Shown here: positions 1-11,376 of the stretch, one piece after another
How positions within the stretch are numbered: the first letter of the stretch is position 1
Layout: each line of letters begins with the position of its first letter
Origin: Cubamyces lactineus
Taxonomy: Eukaryota; Basidiomycota; Agaricomycetes; Polyporales; Polyporaceae
Reading direction: 5' to 3'
Assembly: GCA_022376465.1 (NCBI GenBank)
Contig: JACDTU010000001.1
Location: forward strand, 2,418,001 to 2,482,000
DNA length: 64,000 nucleotides
Notes under the pieces: generated by a model
What the model saw: the letters and a program-made list of their open reading frames with translations, nothing else
Told to the model about the DNA's origin: nothing
The model's database searches: none
Program-made: the position numbers and the translations under genes

Positions 1-633
1 GCACTTCTCGAAGAAGACCTCCGTCGCCTGCGCGAGGATGATGCCGACGAGGAACTTAATCACCTCCCGGCTGAGGTCGAGCGACGGCGCGTGCAGGAAG
101 TTGTCGTTGATGTACGTGAGCATGCCCGCCGTCGTGCGGAAGTAGTAGAACGCGCGCTTGAGGCCCTCGGGGTCGGACCTGTTCTGCGAGGCCGCGATGG
201 CGGAGTGCGTCGCCGCGATCTGGAAGATGATGGACGCCTTCTCGTACGCGATTGACGTCTGCGTGATGAGCTTGTTCGTGAACGCGTCGCGCCAGGGGAA
301 GTTGACGCGGATCTCGGAGAAGCGTAGCTCGAGCAGCTCGAGTTGGCCGAAGTACTTGTGTAGCAGGTCCTTGGCTGGATTCCTGTGTCAGTCTAACGTT
401 CACTGTAATCACTATAGCGCATATAGCGGCGCACCCGTCATGTCGCTGCCTGCCCCTTTGACTGCGTCTTGCCTACACCGCTGCAGGTTCGCGCACTCTT
501 GGGCATAGTTATCTGGGTCCTCTCCGTACGAATGGGCAATCGCATTGCGAATGGGTGTCGTCCAATCCACTTCCTCCGTCGTCTTCTTCGGAATGGATAT
601 CATAGGCGAGTTGTGCGCCGATAATAGAGACAT
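1..633 (-). CDS. BRO1: BRO1/Alix-type BRO1-domain protein, 5' part (cut by window edge)
   Basis: N-terminal part of a BRO1-domain protein, the family that includes the ESCRT-associated vacuolar sorting factor Bro1 and the pH-response factor PalA/Rim20, acting at endosomes. The first exon (435-633) encodes the typical start M-I-S-I-P-x-K followed by T-E-E-V-D-W and [10 protein letters not shown] 60-nt GT-AG intron (375-434) joins it in phase to exon 2 (1-374), which reads [12 protein letters not shown] and P-W-R-D-A-F-T-N-K, then [11 protein letters not shown], all strongly BRO1-like. Two starts are possible: 633 (ten extra residues) or 603, which gives the family-typical beginning. The C-terminus lies outside the window. 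The exact subfamily (BRO1 versus PalA) cannot be fixed from the N-terminal lobe, but the motifs resemble Bro1 more. Confidence 0.85.
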
Positions 634-1086
634 CGTGAACGTCTGATAACAGGCCCAAAGCTACGTTATGGAGAATGTATGAAGTTGGAAGAAGTATATC
701 CGAGAGTGGTTGTGTGTTGCCAGACTGTGATCGCACAGGTTCCGGTGTTCGGAGGTGATTGTCGTCAAACAACTTGAGCAGTATACAGCTAGCGATACAA
801 TCAAGTCGAGGGTCGTGCAGATAGTCTGGCAGAAGAGGTGGAGGTTGGAAGGGAAGAGGACTGGACCGAGGCGGCCGGGCGCGCGCAGTCCGCTCACGTC
901 ACCGTGTGATCTCAAGTTCTGCGTGCAAAGGCACACATCTCAGGCACATTTGTGCAAACCTCACTCGCAGCGATGATTCAGACAAGGTAGAGGAAAAGTG
1001 CTATTGTAAAGTCCGGTATGTAGGCGACAGCATCAGGCCGGCACGCAAGTACTCTACATCTACCACGTCGACAGTGTTTACTACGC
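634..1086. other. intergenic, no gene seen
   Basis: 453 bases between the start of the BRO1 gene and the stop of the ATP synthase gamma gene, both on the minus strand. It should hold the BRO1 promoter and the 3' end of the gamma gene. No convincing ORF, repeat or RNA was seen. Confidence 0.5.
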
Positions 1087-2251
1087 TTAGAGCGCACTCG
1101 CACCTGCACACCGAACATGAATACCAGGAATGATGACGTTATGCGGAGGCACGTACCAGTGATAATGTCGACGAGCTCGTTCGTGATGGCGGCCTGGCGA
1201 CCACGGTTGTACTGCAGCGTCAGACGGTTGATCATGTCCGAAGCGTTCTTCGACGCGTTGTCCATGGCGTTACGACTAGAACGAGACGGATGAGGGGAGG
1301 ACTTCAGCCGTTGATGGTTCCGTGCACTTACCGAGCGCTCTGCTCGCAAGCGTGCGCCTCGACGAGGGCAGCGTAGATGGCATTCGCGAGGGAGAACTCA
1401 GACAGATCCCTCGTGACGTCGTCCTCCATCTCATAGGCCTTGAAGCCAGCTGTATTCCGATTAGTCTCCCGTCATACGCACGCTGCTAGTGTAGAACTTA
1501 CGCGACTCCTTCAGGAGGGCCTCAGACTCGACCTCAACGATAGCGGGCTCGTACGAGATCGCGGAGACGAACTTGTTGTATACAATCGCAATCTTGTCAT
1601 ACTTAACGCCAGACGTGAGGATGAGGTCTGCGACACCGGCCGCGTCCGCGAAGGTGGGGATGTCACGGCCAATCTGGTTGAACGACATGACGAGGTTGCG
1701 GGGGAGCAGACGCGAGAGCTGCGCCTTGGACTTGTCACCGATCACCATGATGGGCGAGTCCTCGTCAACCTTGTCCTTCTCCGCGAAGGCACGGCGGGTC
1801 GCCTTCGTCACGGAGGAGTGGATACCACCGCACAGGCCCTTGTCGGAGGAGACGACAATGAAGAGGGTGCGCTTGCCAGCGTCCTCAGCAGGGGCATGCT
1901 GGAACAGCTCTTGGTGGGGATAAACACTCGTGTAACGCACGCGCAAAAGCTATGACATGACATACCAGAGTTGGCGAGCCCGTACTCCTTACCCGCCTGC
2001 ATCGCGCGCTGCGCCTTGTTCATTTTGGTGGACGCAATCATTTTCATGGACTATGTTTTTGCTATTGAACAAGTGTCTCTTGGACAGTAAAGCAGCGCGG
2101 TATATACCTTCGTGATCTTCTCAATGTTCCTGACGGACTTGAGACGCAGCTCGATCTCACGAAGGGTAGCCATGTTACGAGCATTGGTGGGTGCTGCCCC
2201 CAGCGCCTTGGGCTGGGACGCAATACGACCGAGCGTACGCCGAGCGAGCAT
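1087..2251 (-). CDS. ATP3: mitochondrial F1F0 ATP synthase subunit gamma
   Basis: Central rotor shaft of the F1 part of mitochondrial ATP synthase, which couples proton flow through F0 to ATP formation. Six exons fit in phase: 2108-2251, 1966-2050, 1502-1909, 1332-1449, 1157-1275 and a 17-nt last exon 1087-1103, giving 296 residues, normal for the family. The N-terminus (M-L-A-R-R-T-L-G-R) looks like a mitochondrial presequence and is followed by [13 protein letters not shown]. Conserved stretches include [23 protein letters not shown] and the C-terminal [16 protein letters not shown] and I-T-G-A-S-A-L-stop. The tiny last exon restores exactly this family ending. It is divergent from the eIF2 beta gene with 283 bp between starts. 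Confidence 0.97.
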
Positions 2252-2534
2252 TATGGGAGGAGGATGAAGGAGTGGAGGTCGAGGTCGAGGTCGTCGTTGG
2301 CGAGCGTGTCGACGTCGACCGGGAAATGGCGGATCGGCTTTCGGGCGGAGTCCGAACCGTCCCGCCGGGCGTGCCACCGTCGTGGCGAGAGATCTTTCTT
2401 GCGGAGCTCGAATCGATCAATACTGCACGACTCATCGTAAGCTGATTGGGCTCAATCTGACCAGCGACCGCTGCAACGAGCTCTCTGTTCTCCTCGACGT
2501 CTACGACTACAAACTACTGTCTGATCTGCCCAGC
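2252..2534. promoter_or_regulatory. shared divergent promoter of ATP3 and eIF2 beta
   Basis: 283 bases between two divergent start codons, so both promoters must lie here (or within the untranslated leaders). No clear TATA box was seen. A GAGGTCGAGGTCGAGGTCG-like triplicated GAGGTC run sits near 2274-2300. The regulatory role follows from position only. Confidence 0.55.
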
Positions 2535-3804
2535 ATGGCGTCCGAGGAGCCTTTGTTTGATCCCTCGCTGAAGAAGCGCAAGAAGAAGACCGTCGCGTTC
2601 TCTGAGGACCCGCTCGGAGCTGATGCTGATCCTACTACACCTGCACCTGCCGATATCGACAACACTACAACTAATGGAGATGCGGTTGACATGGGACCGA
2701 CGACTGTACATGAACGGATGAAGCAAAACGAGGCCGCCGGCGAGGACGGCGACAAGAAGGAGGATGATGATCTCAAGGCCATGTTCGGTGACCTGAAGAA
2801 GAAGAAAAAGAAGAAGGAAATCCCTCTCGATCTCGTGAGTTTCCCGTAGTGTTCTAGTAGGAGTCATCTCCGTGCATGGATTGATTGGTGCTTGAACTAG
2901 GGCGAGGATACGTCGGGCACCTCAACACCCGTCGTAGCTGCCGCTTCGGAGGATCTGGACTTCTCCGATCTCAAGAAAAAGAAGAAGAAATCGTCGAAGA
3001 AGGCCGCGCTTGACCTCGAGGCGTTCGAGAAGGAGCTGCAGGAGTCGAAAGCGCAGGAGGCTGAAGAGGACGAGGGCCGAGACGAGGGTGCTCCTCAGGA
3101 ACTCGAGGAGGGTGACCTTGGCGATGATCCTTTCGCGCGTGCAGGGGAGACTGGTGCAAGCCTCGATTCCGGCAACGAGCCTTGGCTGAAGAGCGATCGT
3201 GACTACACCTACGAGGAGGTTAGTGTCCATCCTTTACCTATTCTATTCTAGGCAGGCTCTTGACCCTCACGACGTACAGCTCCTTCACCGATTCTACGCC
3301 CAACTGCATGCCTCCAATCCCGCCCTCCTCACTTCCGCTGGCAAGCGGTACACAATTGCGCCTCCGCAAATCATGCGTGAAGGCAACAAGAAGACCATCT
3401 TCGCCAACGTCTCCGATATCTGCAAACGTATGCATCGGCAGCCAGAGCACGTTATCCAGTACATGTTCGCGGAAATGGGTACCACCGGATCCGTGGATGG
3501 TTCAGGACGTTTGGTCATCAAGGGTCGCTTCCAGCAAAAGCAGATCGAGCACGTATTGCGTCGATACATCGGTAAGGATCCCATTTCCGTCTACACACAT
3601 CCCATGGGCGCTCACTGACTTGCGCTCTCTTCAGTCGAGTACGTTACCTGCAAGACGTGCAAATCGCCAGACACCATTCTCACGAAGGAGAACCGTATCT
3701 TCTTCATGGCTTGCGAGTCGTGCGGTTCACGGCGCTCGGTCAACGCTATCAAGACCGGTTTCCAGGCCCAGGTCGGCAGGAGAAGCAAGAACAAGACTGG
3801 TTAA
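2535..3804 (+). CDS. SUI3: translation initiation factor eIF2 subunit beta
   Basis: Beta subunit of eIF2, which brings initiator Met-tRNA to the 40S ribosome and contacts eIF5 and eIF2B through lysine blocks. Four exons (2535-2834, 2901-3218, 3280-3571, 3635-3804) give 359 residues. The N-terminal half is charged and carries the expected polylysine blocks: K-K-R-K-K-K near residue 13, a seven-lysine run near residue 90, and a six-lysine run near residue 124. The C-terminal half has the eIF2B/eIF5 fold beginning L-L-H-R-F-Y, with I-F-A-N-V-S-D-I and [12 protein letters not shown]. It ends with a C2-C2 zinc finger (C-K-T-C ... C-E-S-C-G-S). Intact. Its 3' end faces the catalase gene. Confidence 0.97.
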
Positions 3805-4266
3805 GTTTGGACGCCTTCTTGCTGTTGCGGAGCGGCCGTTGTCATATGAGTTGGTATCGCACTGTATCATGTCGTGTACATCACAATCGCATGTATCGCA
3901 CCCCCCACGTCCTAGACCAATTCTGTTGTGATTATTCCTAGGACCACATCTTTGAAGAGTATCTACTCAGAGCTTTTACACCATCATCCAATGTAAAGAG
4001 CATTAGCGGACGGTGCTAGCAGAAAACAGGAGCACGAAACATTGCGTCTTCGCGTGGGTAGTATCTGCGAGTCTTGGCCGAGACATATACTGATATGATA
4101 TCGCACAGCTAGCACAACGAGGGATAAGTGCACTAGTATCACTGCCACTAATACAGAGCCATAGTGTACTACGCATCGCACGTCGTTACGCTCCAACACA
4201 TGTAGAAGAAAATGATTGAACAATAGGAGGGCTCATTCATCCTGTTATATACGATAGATAATAATC
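3805..4266. other. convergent intergenic region
   Basis: 462 bases between the stop codons of eIF2 beta (+) and catalase (-). It is expected to hold both 3' UTRs; nothing else recognised. Confidence 0.5.
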
Positions 4267-6941
4267 TCAATAATTGAGCGTGCTGCCTACGGGGGTCTTT
4301 GTAACGTTGAACCACGTAGGGCCGTCCGGGAAGGTCAGGTTCACCACCTTCACACCAACGCCGTCCGCAATCGCCTGCCCGAGAGTTGCATTCGCGTGGA
4401 AGAAGAGCGAGGCCATGCGTTGGCGCACGCTGTAAGTGGGCGCGGCGCCGAGGTGCCCAACGACGTTGCTGCGATGCGAGCGTAAGATGGATCAACGAAT
4501 GTGCCATATGATGCCATAGCATTGGCCGAAGCGCACCTGATGAGGTTCTGCTGGTCCTGCTCGGAGAGGCCGTTCCAGAAGCGACGGGGCCAGTCGAAGT
4601 CGATCTCGTTCACCGCAGCCAGCGATGCGACCGCGCCACCCTGCATAACATGTCCATCAATAATCCGGCTCCGACTCAGAGGTTAAGGAGTTAAAGGGAC
4701 GGACCGTCCACTGCTGGTGCGCCTCGTCAGCGTACAGCCGAGGAGGCAGCTTCATCTTGCTGAGCGTCGACATGTAGACCGGTCGGGAGCCCTGGTTACC
4801 ATTGACGTTCATGCGCCCATCGCGCTCGAAGTTCGCGACGGGGTTGATCGGTGCATTCACTGGTATTTGCTGAAACCCTTCGTAAGCTCGCGCTCATGCT
4901 AGTGTGGTTGTTCCGAGACCACTCGGATCTGAGAAGCTTACCTTGTGGTTCACGCCCAAGCGGTAGCGGTGGGTGTCTGAAGGGACGCAGCGTTTGTGGC
5001 GTAAGCTTGGCACAAAGGGATTGTACGATGGCGGACTTACCTGGGTAGGAGAACAAACGCGCCTGAAGCACTGGGTCTGCAGATGGCGCCCATCCATCGA
5101 CCATGTTGGAAGGTGAGAAGGCGGCTTGTTCGATCTCGGCAAAGTAGCTGTGCATCGTCGTTGTCAGAAGCATCCCGAGCTGACGGTTATTGACGATGTT
5201 CACTTGGTGGGGTTCTGTGTGAGATAGAACTTGCCAATTTCGACTGGCTCGACATCGTCGAAGCCCCAATCCCTGTAGTCAATTGAATCAGCACGTGAGA
5301 TATGGAATGTGTTGCCGGGATACACACTTCGTGAGATCCAACACGTTGTACTTGAACGTCTGTGCGGCCTCGGGGCTGAGGACCTGCGCATACAGGGTCC
5401 AACCCGGGTAAGTGCCGTTCTGGATAGCCTCGTACAAGTCTTGAGTGGCGAAGTCCGGGTTCGAGCCTACATTGCACAGCGATGTCAGCATTCCGAGTAT
5501 TGCACATCGTGAGCGCTTCGCTCGCAGCCACTTACCAGCAATGGCATTAGCATCGGCGTTTGTAAAGTTCTTGATTCCTTGCATCGTCTGCGCGTACAAC
5601 TTCACGTAAGACCACGTCCCATCCTGCTTCACCCAGCTGGTGCGCGAAGCCACCCTCGAGATTAGCCCATATGGAGGCGGAGCACAGCGGAATAACGCAC
5701 CGGTAGGTATGTCCGGTCCATCCGTCCATGTGCCTGAAGCCGTAGGGCGTGCCGAGGTCAGAGAAGAGGCGCATAACCTGGTACAACGACTCAGGGTTGG
5801 AGCCGAGGTAGTCCCAGAACATACTGCGCAATTATCCTCCGAGTGAGCCGAGGTTCAGTCGAACGAGACGCGAGGGCTTACTCCTTGTCCCGAAGATGGC
5901 TGGAAGGATGACGCTTCTGGGTCTATCATTGCACACATCGTCAGCTGATGGGACGGCGGCCGAGCTGCATCGTACGAACATGGATGAAGTGGGGGAACTT
6001 CGACGGATCCCGAATGAAGAAGACGGGAGTGTCTGCGGCATCGGGCTCAGGTCAGGGTCCTGGGCGACGCGCCGAAGGTGCTTACTGTTCATCACAAAGT
6101 CCACAATGCCCTTGCGCGTCCGGAACCTGTCCGATTGGAACGCTCAGAGGGACGAACGAGGGTATTCTTCAATCACTCACTTCATCGCGAAACCGCGCGG
6201 GTCCCGAGCTTCGTCGGGTGAACCAGACTCTCCTCCGACGGTGCTGAAGCGCACTGCGAGCAAAACGTCAGGTCGGAGATATCAAACGGAACAAAAGAAG
6301 ATCGTACTGGTGATGGGAGTCCTCAGTCCATTCTCGCTGAGCATGTCCCTGCAGATAGAACGTCAGCCTATCAGCGAACGTTGTTCTCCGCCGACAAACA
6401 GAAAGAGCTACGCACATCATGGTGTAATTCTTGCAAAACTCGGCATTGGTGACTTCGAAGTAGCCGTGCGCACCCGCTGGCAAATGCAGTCAGGCATTGG
6501 CAGATAGATAGTCATACGAGGGGTGCACACCTCCCCTGGCGTGAACAACACGCTCCGGAATACGTTCGCGGTCGAATGAGCCGAAGACTTCCAGTACATG
6601 AGTGTCCTGCAGAAGCAGGGGTCCTAACGTCTTGGTTAGTACAGAACACTCTCGGAGAATACTGAGCTGTTGAGGCACCGACCATCGGCACCTATCCGCT
6701 CGTATTCGAACGGGTGCGGGTATGGGGCTCCGTTGTCCAATGTCAGCTCGACGTCGGGTGCAGCCTCAGAGGAGGTCTGCTCTTGAAGGTTGAACCCTGT
6801 ATCAATGGCAAAGGTGAATGCCTGCCCAGGGGGTGCGGTGTCCCTTGCAAGGCCAGGTGCATCCTGCCCAGGGTACCACCCGCGTACGGTGGTGGCGGCT
6901 GACACCGCGGCGAAGAGGAGGCGGAAGGGAGTTGACAGCAT
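4267..6941 (-). CDS. catalase with N-terminal secretion signal
   Basis: Heme catalase that breaks down hydrogen peroxide. Many short introns interrupt the gene, and the pieces join in frame with GT-AG splices. Family marks in order: [31 protein letters not shown] (essential His), [27 protein letters not shown] (Asn site), [28 protein letters not shown], and R-L-F-S-Y-P-D-T-H-R-Y-R with the proximal heme Tyr. Unlike ordinary small-subunit peroxisomal catalases, it begins with a hydrophobic signal-like stretch ([13 protein letters not shown]) and about 50 extra residues, and has no S-K-L-type ending (it ends T-L-N-Y). I infer secretion. The long C-terminal flavodoxin-like domain of large-subunit catalases is absent. 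Confidence 0.93.
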
Positions 6942-8548
6942 AGTGTGTGCTTGGGGTGGTGCCCGAGCGAAATCTGTAGAGACCGTGACGAAAGCGCTAC
7001 AGGGCTAGCCGGGGATTGGGGCGCATTTGGATCGCGTCTTTATACACTTCTTCTCGGAGGGTTCCAGTCCGCCATCCGGAGGTTGGGAAGGTTATCTTGA
7101 TGAAGCCGAGAGACCCGCAGCCCTGATGGAGCGCGATCGTGCCCTTCTCATCGCTGCTGCTCGGGCTAACGCGCTGCCGAGTGGGCAGATGTGTCATGCC
7201 AACTGCAACGGCCAGCCGTCGGGCAGAAACCCTGTTATGCGCTATGTCGTATATGTTTATGGTGGAAAAGAATTTGGTTAACGGACATACCATAGGCGGT
7301 GTGTTGTAACGCCGAAGCAAAATGATGTGCGCCGCCGCTCGGTTGTACCATATCGTGCAGATGGTTTGTGGCTCCGGCTCGGGAAACACTACGCAGGCTT
7401 CCCGCATCTCGTCCCTGGTCCGCGCTTCGCTTTCCCGCATGTTCTTCACCGCGCTGTCGACGGGGGTGCATCCGATGGTTCCCTGGAAGCCGAGGAAGTG
7501 GATGGTTGCTGCCACGCATCGCTGCGACCGCGCGTGCAACGGCATATGCGCGCCCGAGAAGTTCCATTTGCGGGACGAGACCACAAAGGATGACTAGCGC
7601 AGCACTCATCCAAGTCACGAGATTGCACACGTCCGTGACTGGGGTCGTCAAAGGTGCCTGATGAGGCTCGGTCAGCGATGGGTGACGCGAAGCACGCTTG
7701 ATCACTTTACTCGGGCACCCTCGGCCAAATGAGTATCCAGTGCAGCCCCAGCTTGGATAACACCCTCGTCGGCCCTCTCATCAGGGCGGTCCTGGAGGAC
7801 GGTGTCGACGTCGATTAGCAGTTGAAGGCGGCCCAAACCGCGGGTACGGTTTAACCTGGCGCGTCGTAATGATAGGAACTAGACTCAAAGCCAGGCCGTC
7901 CTAGTGCCGCAACGTAACTCAACTACGGCTTCGACGTCCGTTAGCGCAACTGTGCACAAGAATAACACGTCGTCGACGCCTGCGGGCTCACTATGGGGAC
8001 TGCGTTGCGCTTGAGGTCAACCGTACACGAGGTACCTTACGCGCTGTCCCATGGATGCCCGCGTAGGCTGTGACGATAATTCACACTTCATATTTGAGAC
8101 CGATACTGTCAACGAAGCTTGGGCGGCGACCTCGGTCGCGGAGCGCTGTGGATACTGTTATTGAATGCCACGAGCTCGAATCCCTAGGCCGAGGCGGTGG
8201 AACAGAATGATGAGCGATGAGCGCTATGCGAGAAGTTGCATGCTCACGATTCTCGTTTACGATTCGCGAGGCTTTCCTCGGCATTTGACTGCGGATTGTT
8301 TGCATCGTCGCCTGGCGCTGCAGGGTCACTGAAACGCACGGGAAGCAGCACGGTCGTATCACAAGAACGAAGATCAACGTTTCCACCGCGTATTGGTCCT
8401 CACGGGAAGGATGAGACACTGGCGTCGAACCGGGCGCGCTGGGTCATATGGACGGTGTGGGAGCCGCGCGTTAGTTGGGCAATATGGTATCCATTCATTG
8501 TCGCAGGCAGTACGGGGTGAGATGCGGGGACAGGAAAGCAAAAGAAGT
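6942..8548. other. 1.6 kb without a recognised gene
   Basis: Upstream of the catalase gene. Overlapping reading frames exist on both strands at 7000-7700 (up to 195 codons on the minus strand), but none shows a known motif, a consistent splice pattern or biased composition, so I do not call a gene. 7700-8548 shows nothing clear. Confidence 0.4.
7039..7044 (-). promoter_or_regulatory. TATA box of the catalase gene
   Basis: TATAAA on the minus strand, about 100 bases upstream of the catalase ATG at 6941. Spacing and sequence fit a fungal core promoter of an inducible gene. Confidence 0.5.
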
Positions 8549-8962
8549 CTACTCGGGCTTTGAGCGTCCAGCTTCCCCGCCGTAGAGTGTCTTGCGCGCC
8601 CAATCCACGACCTGCTGATCGAGGTCTCTCGTCCGTCTGAACAAGGCCTCGACCTGGCTGTTCCAGCTGTTCTGCAGCATTGACACGAACGGTCGCTGGG
8701 GTATACGTGCAGATGCGGGAAGTGGTGCAGGAATGTCGGACGATGCGTGCACAAGCCGTTCTGAGAGTCGGTGCAGACTGCCGTACCAAATACTAGCGGT
8801 CAGTCCATATGTCCTGTGGCTGATGGTGGCTAGACGTACTCCGCGCTGTGTTGTTGCGCCCTGTGCGGGTCTCAGCAGCAATTCTTCTGATTGTCATCAC
8901 TGACTTACCTCGACGAGATCATGGAAGAGAACCCATAGTATACCTAACCATGCATGGACCAT
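8549..8962 (-). CDS. MICOS subunit MIC12-like (tentative)
   Basis: Small protein whose C-terminal half resembles MIC12/AIM5 of the inner-membrane MICOS complex. The last exon reads L-H-R-L-S-E-R-L-V, A-R-I-P-Q-R-P-F-V-S-M-L-Q, S-W-N-S-Q-V-E-A-L-F and V-V-D-W-A-R-K-T-L-Y-G-G-E before stop at 8549. A hydrophobic N-terminal stretch (M-V-H-A-W-L-G-I-L-W-V-L-F-H) encoded upstream, followed by a possible T-R-T-G-R-N, would match the single membrane helix and the Q-T-R-T-like motif of the family. The intron model is uncertain: the exon with T-R-T is in another frame and needs a weak donor (GTCTAG). The start at 8962 is the least sure part. It could also be a diverged or decaying copy. Confidence 0.42.
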
Positions 8963-9393
8963 CAGTCCCAACTCTACATCCCGAGGCGTGCGTTGCAACG
9001 TACGCCACCCGCTACTAACGCGCCGGAGACAGACCCGACCAAGAATGACATATCGAACAGCACAAGCGAGCAAGTAGCAACGATTTGTTAAGCGTGTCGT
9101 GACAGTCGCGATGAGTACATGAGCGTCGAGGTCAAGATGTTCAATAAACCCGAGCCACATTAGGCGCGGGGTTCCCGGGGATAGCCCGATTTTGACCGAC
9201 AAATCAGGGTCAATTTCCATATTAAATGCATGTGTTATGCATAAAATACATCCAGGACATCGTCAGAATCGTGAAATCATCGTGTCGTGTCCAGCTTCCC
9301 CTCAGAAACCCGTCGAAGGAGACGAAAGCACGAAAGCAAGAATAGAACAGAGCGCCAGTGTTCAACAATGCGCGTGAGCCCCCAGGCACGTCC
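8963..9393. other. intergenic, no gene seen
   Basis: 431 bases between the start of the MIC12-like gene and the stop of the GH16 gene, both on the minus strand. A 107-codon minus-strand frame overlaps the MIC12-like exon, but its upstream part has no recognisable features. Confidence 0.4.
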
Positions 9394-11017
9394 TCAGTCC
9401 TGTTGCAATTGGTATATCTTTACATAGCTGACTTCCCAGTCTATCGGAAAGTACGCCGCAGCAAGGTCAACCTTTGTCTTCCGTAGGACGCATGGTGAGG
9501 AAGAAGGATGTACGCACATGCATCGGTGAACGAGCTCCCATGGTTGTTCACAAAGTCCTCACACGTTGAGACACCGGTGCGCGTGGCGCAGCTCTGCTCC
9601 TGGCCCGGCATCCCAGCGCTGCTCCACACGCTGCCAGCCCAGTCGCCGCTGCATTCGCACGGAGTCAATCAACACTGCTGCAGGGGTTACGATTGTGAGG
9701 GACACACCAGAAGGTGGTGTCGAAGATGGCTGAGTGGTCGCTGAAAAACTGGGAGGGATCGCAGTCGGTAGCGGGCCATCGCGCCATGGGTACACCCCAG
9801 CCATCAGGCTGCGGTGCACCAGAGGTGATATCTGAAGGGATAGCGTTGCGAGGGAAGAACCAGATGGAGATTCCGCTCTCGACCCATTGCACTACGGGTA
9901 CCCATTTGTCAATCTCGCACGTTCGCACAGACTGCAAATAGGATACTATGATACGTACTCGCATAAACGCCGCCCCCGATGTTGTTGAACCCCACGCCGA
10001 ACGTGTTGCTCTGCGTGGCAGTCATCCCGCAACCTACGTTGCCTGTTTCCGCAGCCGCACAGTTCGTTCCGTCGACCACCGTTCCCGTAATGTTAAGGGC
10101 CGCGCTACTTGTAGATGGGAGGGTGCACCCATGGCTTGTGTGAGCGGTCGCCTGGTTGTTCGCATAATCGTTTACTCCTTCGACGATGTCGATCTCGCCA
10201 TTTGCGCCGTTGCTCCAGAATGAAGGCCATGTTCCGCATCCGGTAGGCATGTGTACGGCATCAAGGAGGACGATTCCTCCGGTGTAGGTAGCTGTTGTCG
10301 TGATACGCACGGACATGCGATTTTCTGAGACTTGCTCAGTGGTCTCGACACGCATGATGGCATGCCCTTGATCATTGATCTCTATGAGGTTGGACGAGTT
10401 CTGGAGGAGGTTGTCAGAAGAGACTAAGATGTGAGTACACGGTGCGCCTACCGCAGTATTCTGATCGACGTATTGTACGACACCGTGCGTGGGGTCGCCG
10501 TAGGTGAAGAAACTCCATCCGTTGAAGAATGTGTCTCCTTGCTATCCAACTTGAGTCAACTGATGCAAATATGGGCATAGGGGATACACACGTAGGATTG
10601 GAATAGCTTCCACGGAGAGGAGGGAACGGGAGAACTGTTCCCCGTCGGCGAAGGGCTTGAGGCCGATGGTGTTGAACTTGTAGAGGCAGTGCTGGTCTCG
10701 GGAACTCCTGAGGAGGTATGTGCGCTATCACCGCTGCCATTCCCATCTTTGCTAGAACTCCTCAATCCGCCTCCGATAACGCAATGTGGGTGTTGGTGAC
10801 TTGTTGTGCTAGCGTCAAGTGTTTCTTGGAACAGCATCCCATTGAACGCACGACGCAGGTCCTTGGGCAGCTCAGCGGTACGCTTGACTGCTCTCCGTCG
10901 TACGCGGTGGGCCGCGTGAGTGAAGGATTGGGAACTCCAAGAAAACAAGCTGGCATCGGAGGGGACAGTGTTGACGAGGAGAAAGAAGAGGACGGGGATT
11001 TGTACATTAAGCCACAT
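9394..11017 (-). CDS. secreted glycoside hydrolase family 16 (beta-1,3(4)-glucanase type)
   Basis: Cell-wall or extracellular beta-glucan hydrolase of the laminarinase-like GH16 group. The first exon starts with a hydrophobic signal peptide (M-W-L-N-V-Q-I-P-V-L-F-F-L-L-V), followed by a long Ser/Thr/Pro-rich linker of about 100 residues that should be O-glycosylated. The catalytic domain begins W-K-L-F-Q-S-Y ... G-D-T-F-F-N-G-W-S-F-F-T-Y-G-D-P-T-H-G and includes T-Y-T-G-G-I-V-L-L-D and G-T-W-P-S-F-W, then N-G-E-I-D-I-V-E-G-V-N with both catalytic glutamates. The domain ends W-E-V-S-Y-V-K-I-Y-Q-L before the stop. Introns are short and the joins are in phase. It is divergent from mL44 (359 bp). 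No GPI signal was seen. Confidence 0.92.
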
Positions 11018-11376
11018 CTTGGCGGAGCTTGGCAGCCGTCAAGGCAGCATAAAGCCTGCCAGACAGACAAATTATGCTGCTGTGGCCTTCTGCCTCATGC
11101 CAATCCACGTTGTGGTACGTAACTCGACTATTCCCCGGACTTATCCTCCCAATCTCTACTTATCCATGAGTTATATACCAACTTACCGGATATAATCTCA
11201 ACCATTTTGCCGCCAGTTCCCAATACGGAGGATGCAGTAGACGCTCATCCTCCCTTTACTTTCGTCCTTGCCGTCGCTGTTGCTGTCGCCGCCGTCGTCC
11301 TCGACGACATCCGTTTCGCGGCGCCTTGGCTGTTCACTCTTTCTAACTCGACTTGGGGCCTGAGCTGGACTGGAAG
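11018..11376. promoter_or_regulatory. shared divergent promoter of GH16 and mL44
   Basis: 359 bases between two divergent start codons. A TATATAA on the minus strand at 11171-11177 could serve the GH16 gene. A pyrimidine-rich run with GTCGCTGTTGCTGTCGCCG lies near 11272-11290, upstream of mL44. Confidence 0.45.

Noticed and set aside
5896..6020. Apparent premature stop in catalase after F-I-H-V-R-T
   Set aside because: A short intron starting GTTCGT and ending GATAG restores F-I-H-T-Q-K-R-H-P, the family sequence.
6997..7705. Long overlapping frames on both strands upstream of catalase
   Set aside because: No motif, no consistent exon model, and both strands are equally open, so chance is likely in GC-rich DNA.
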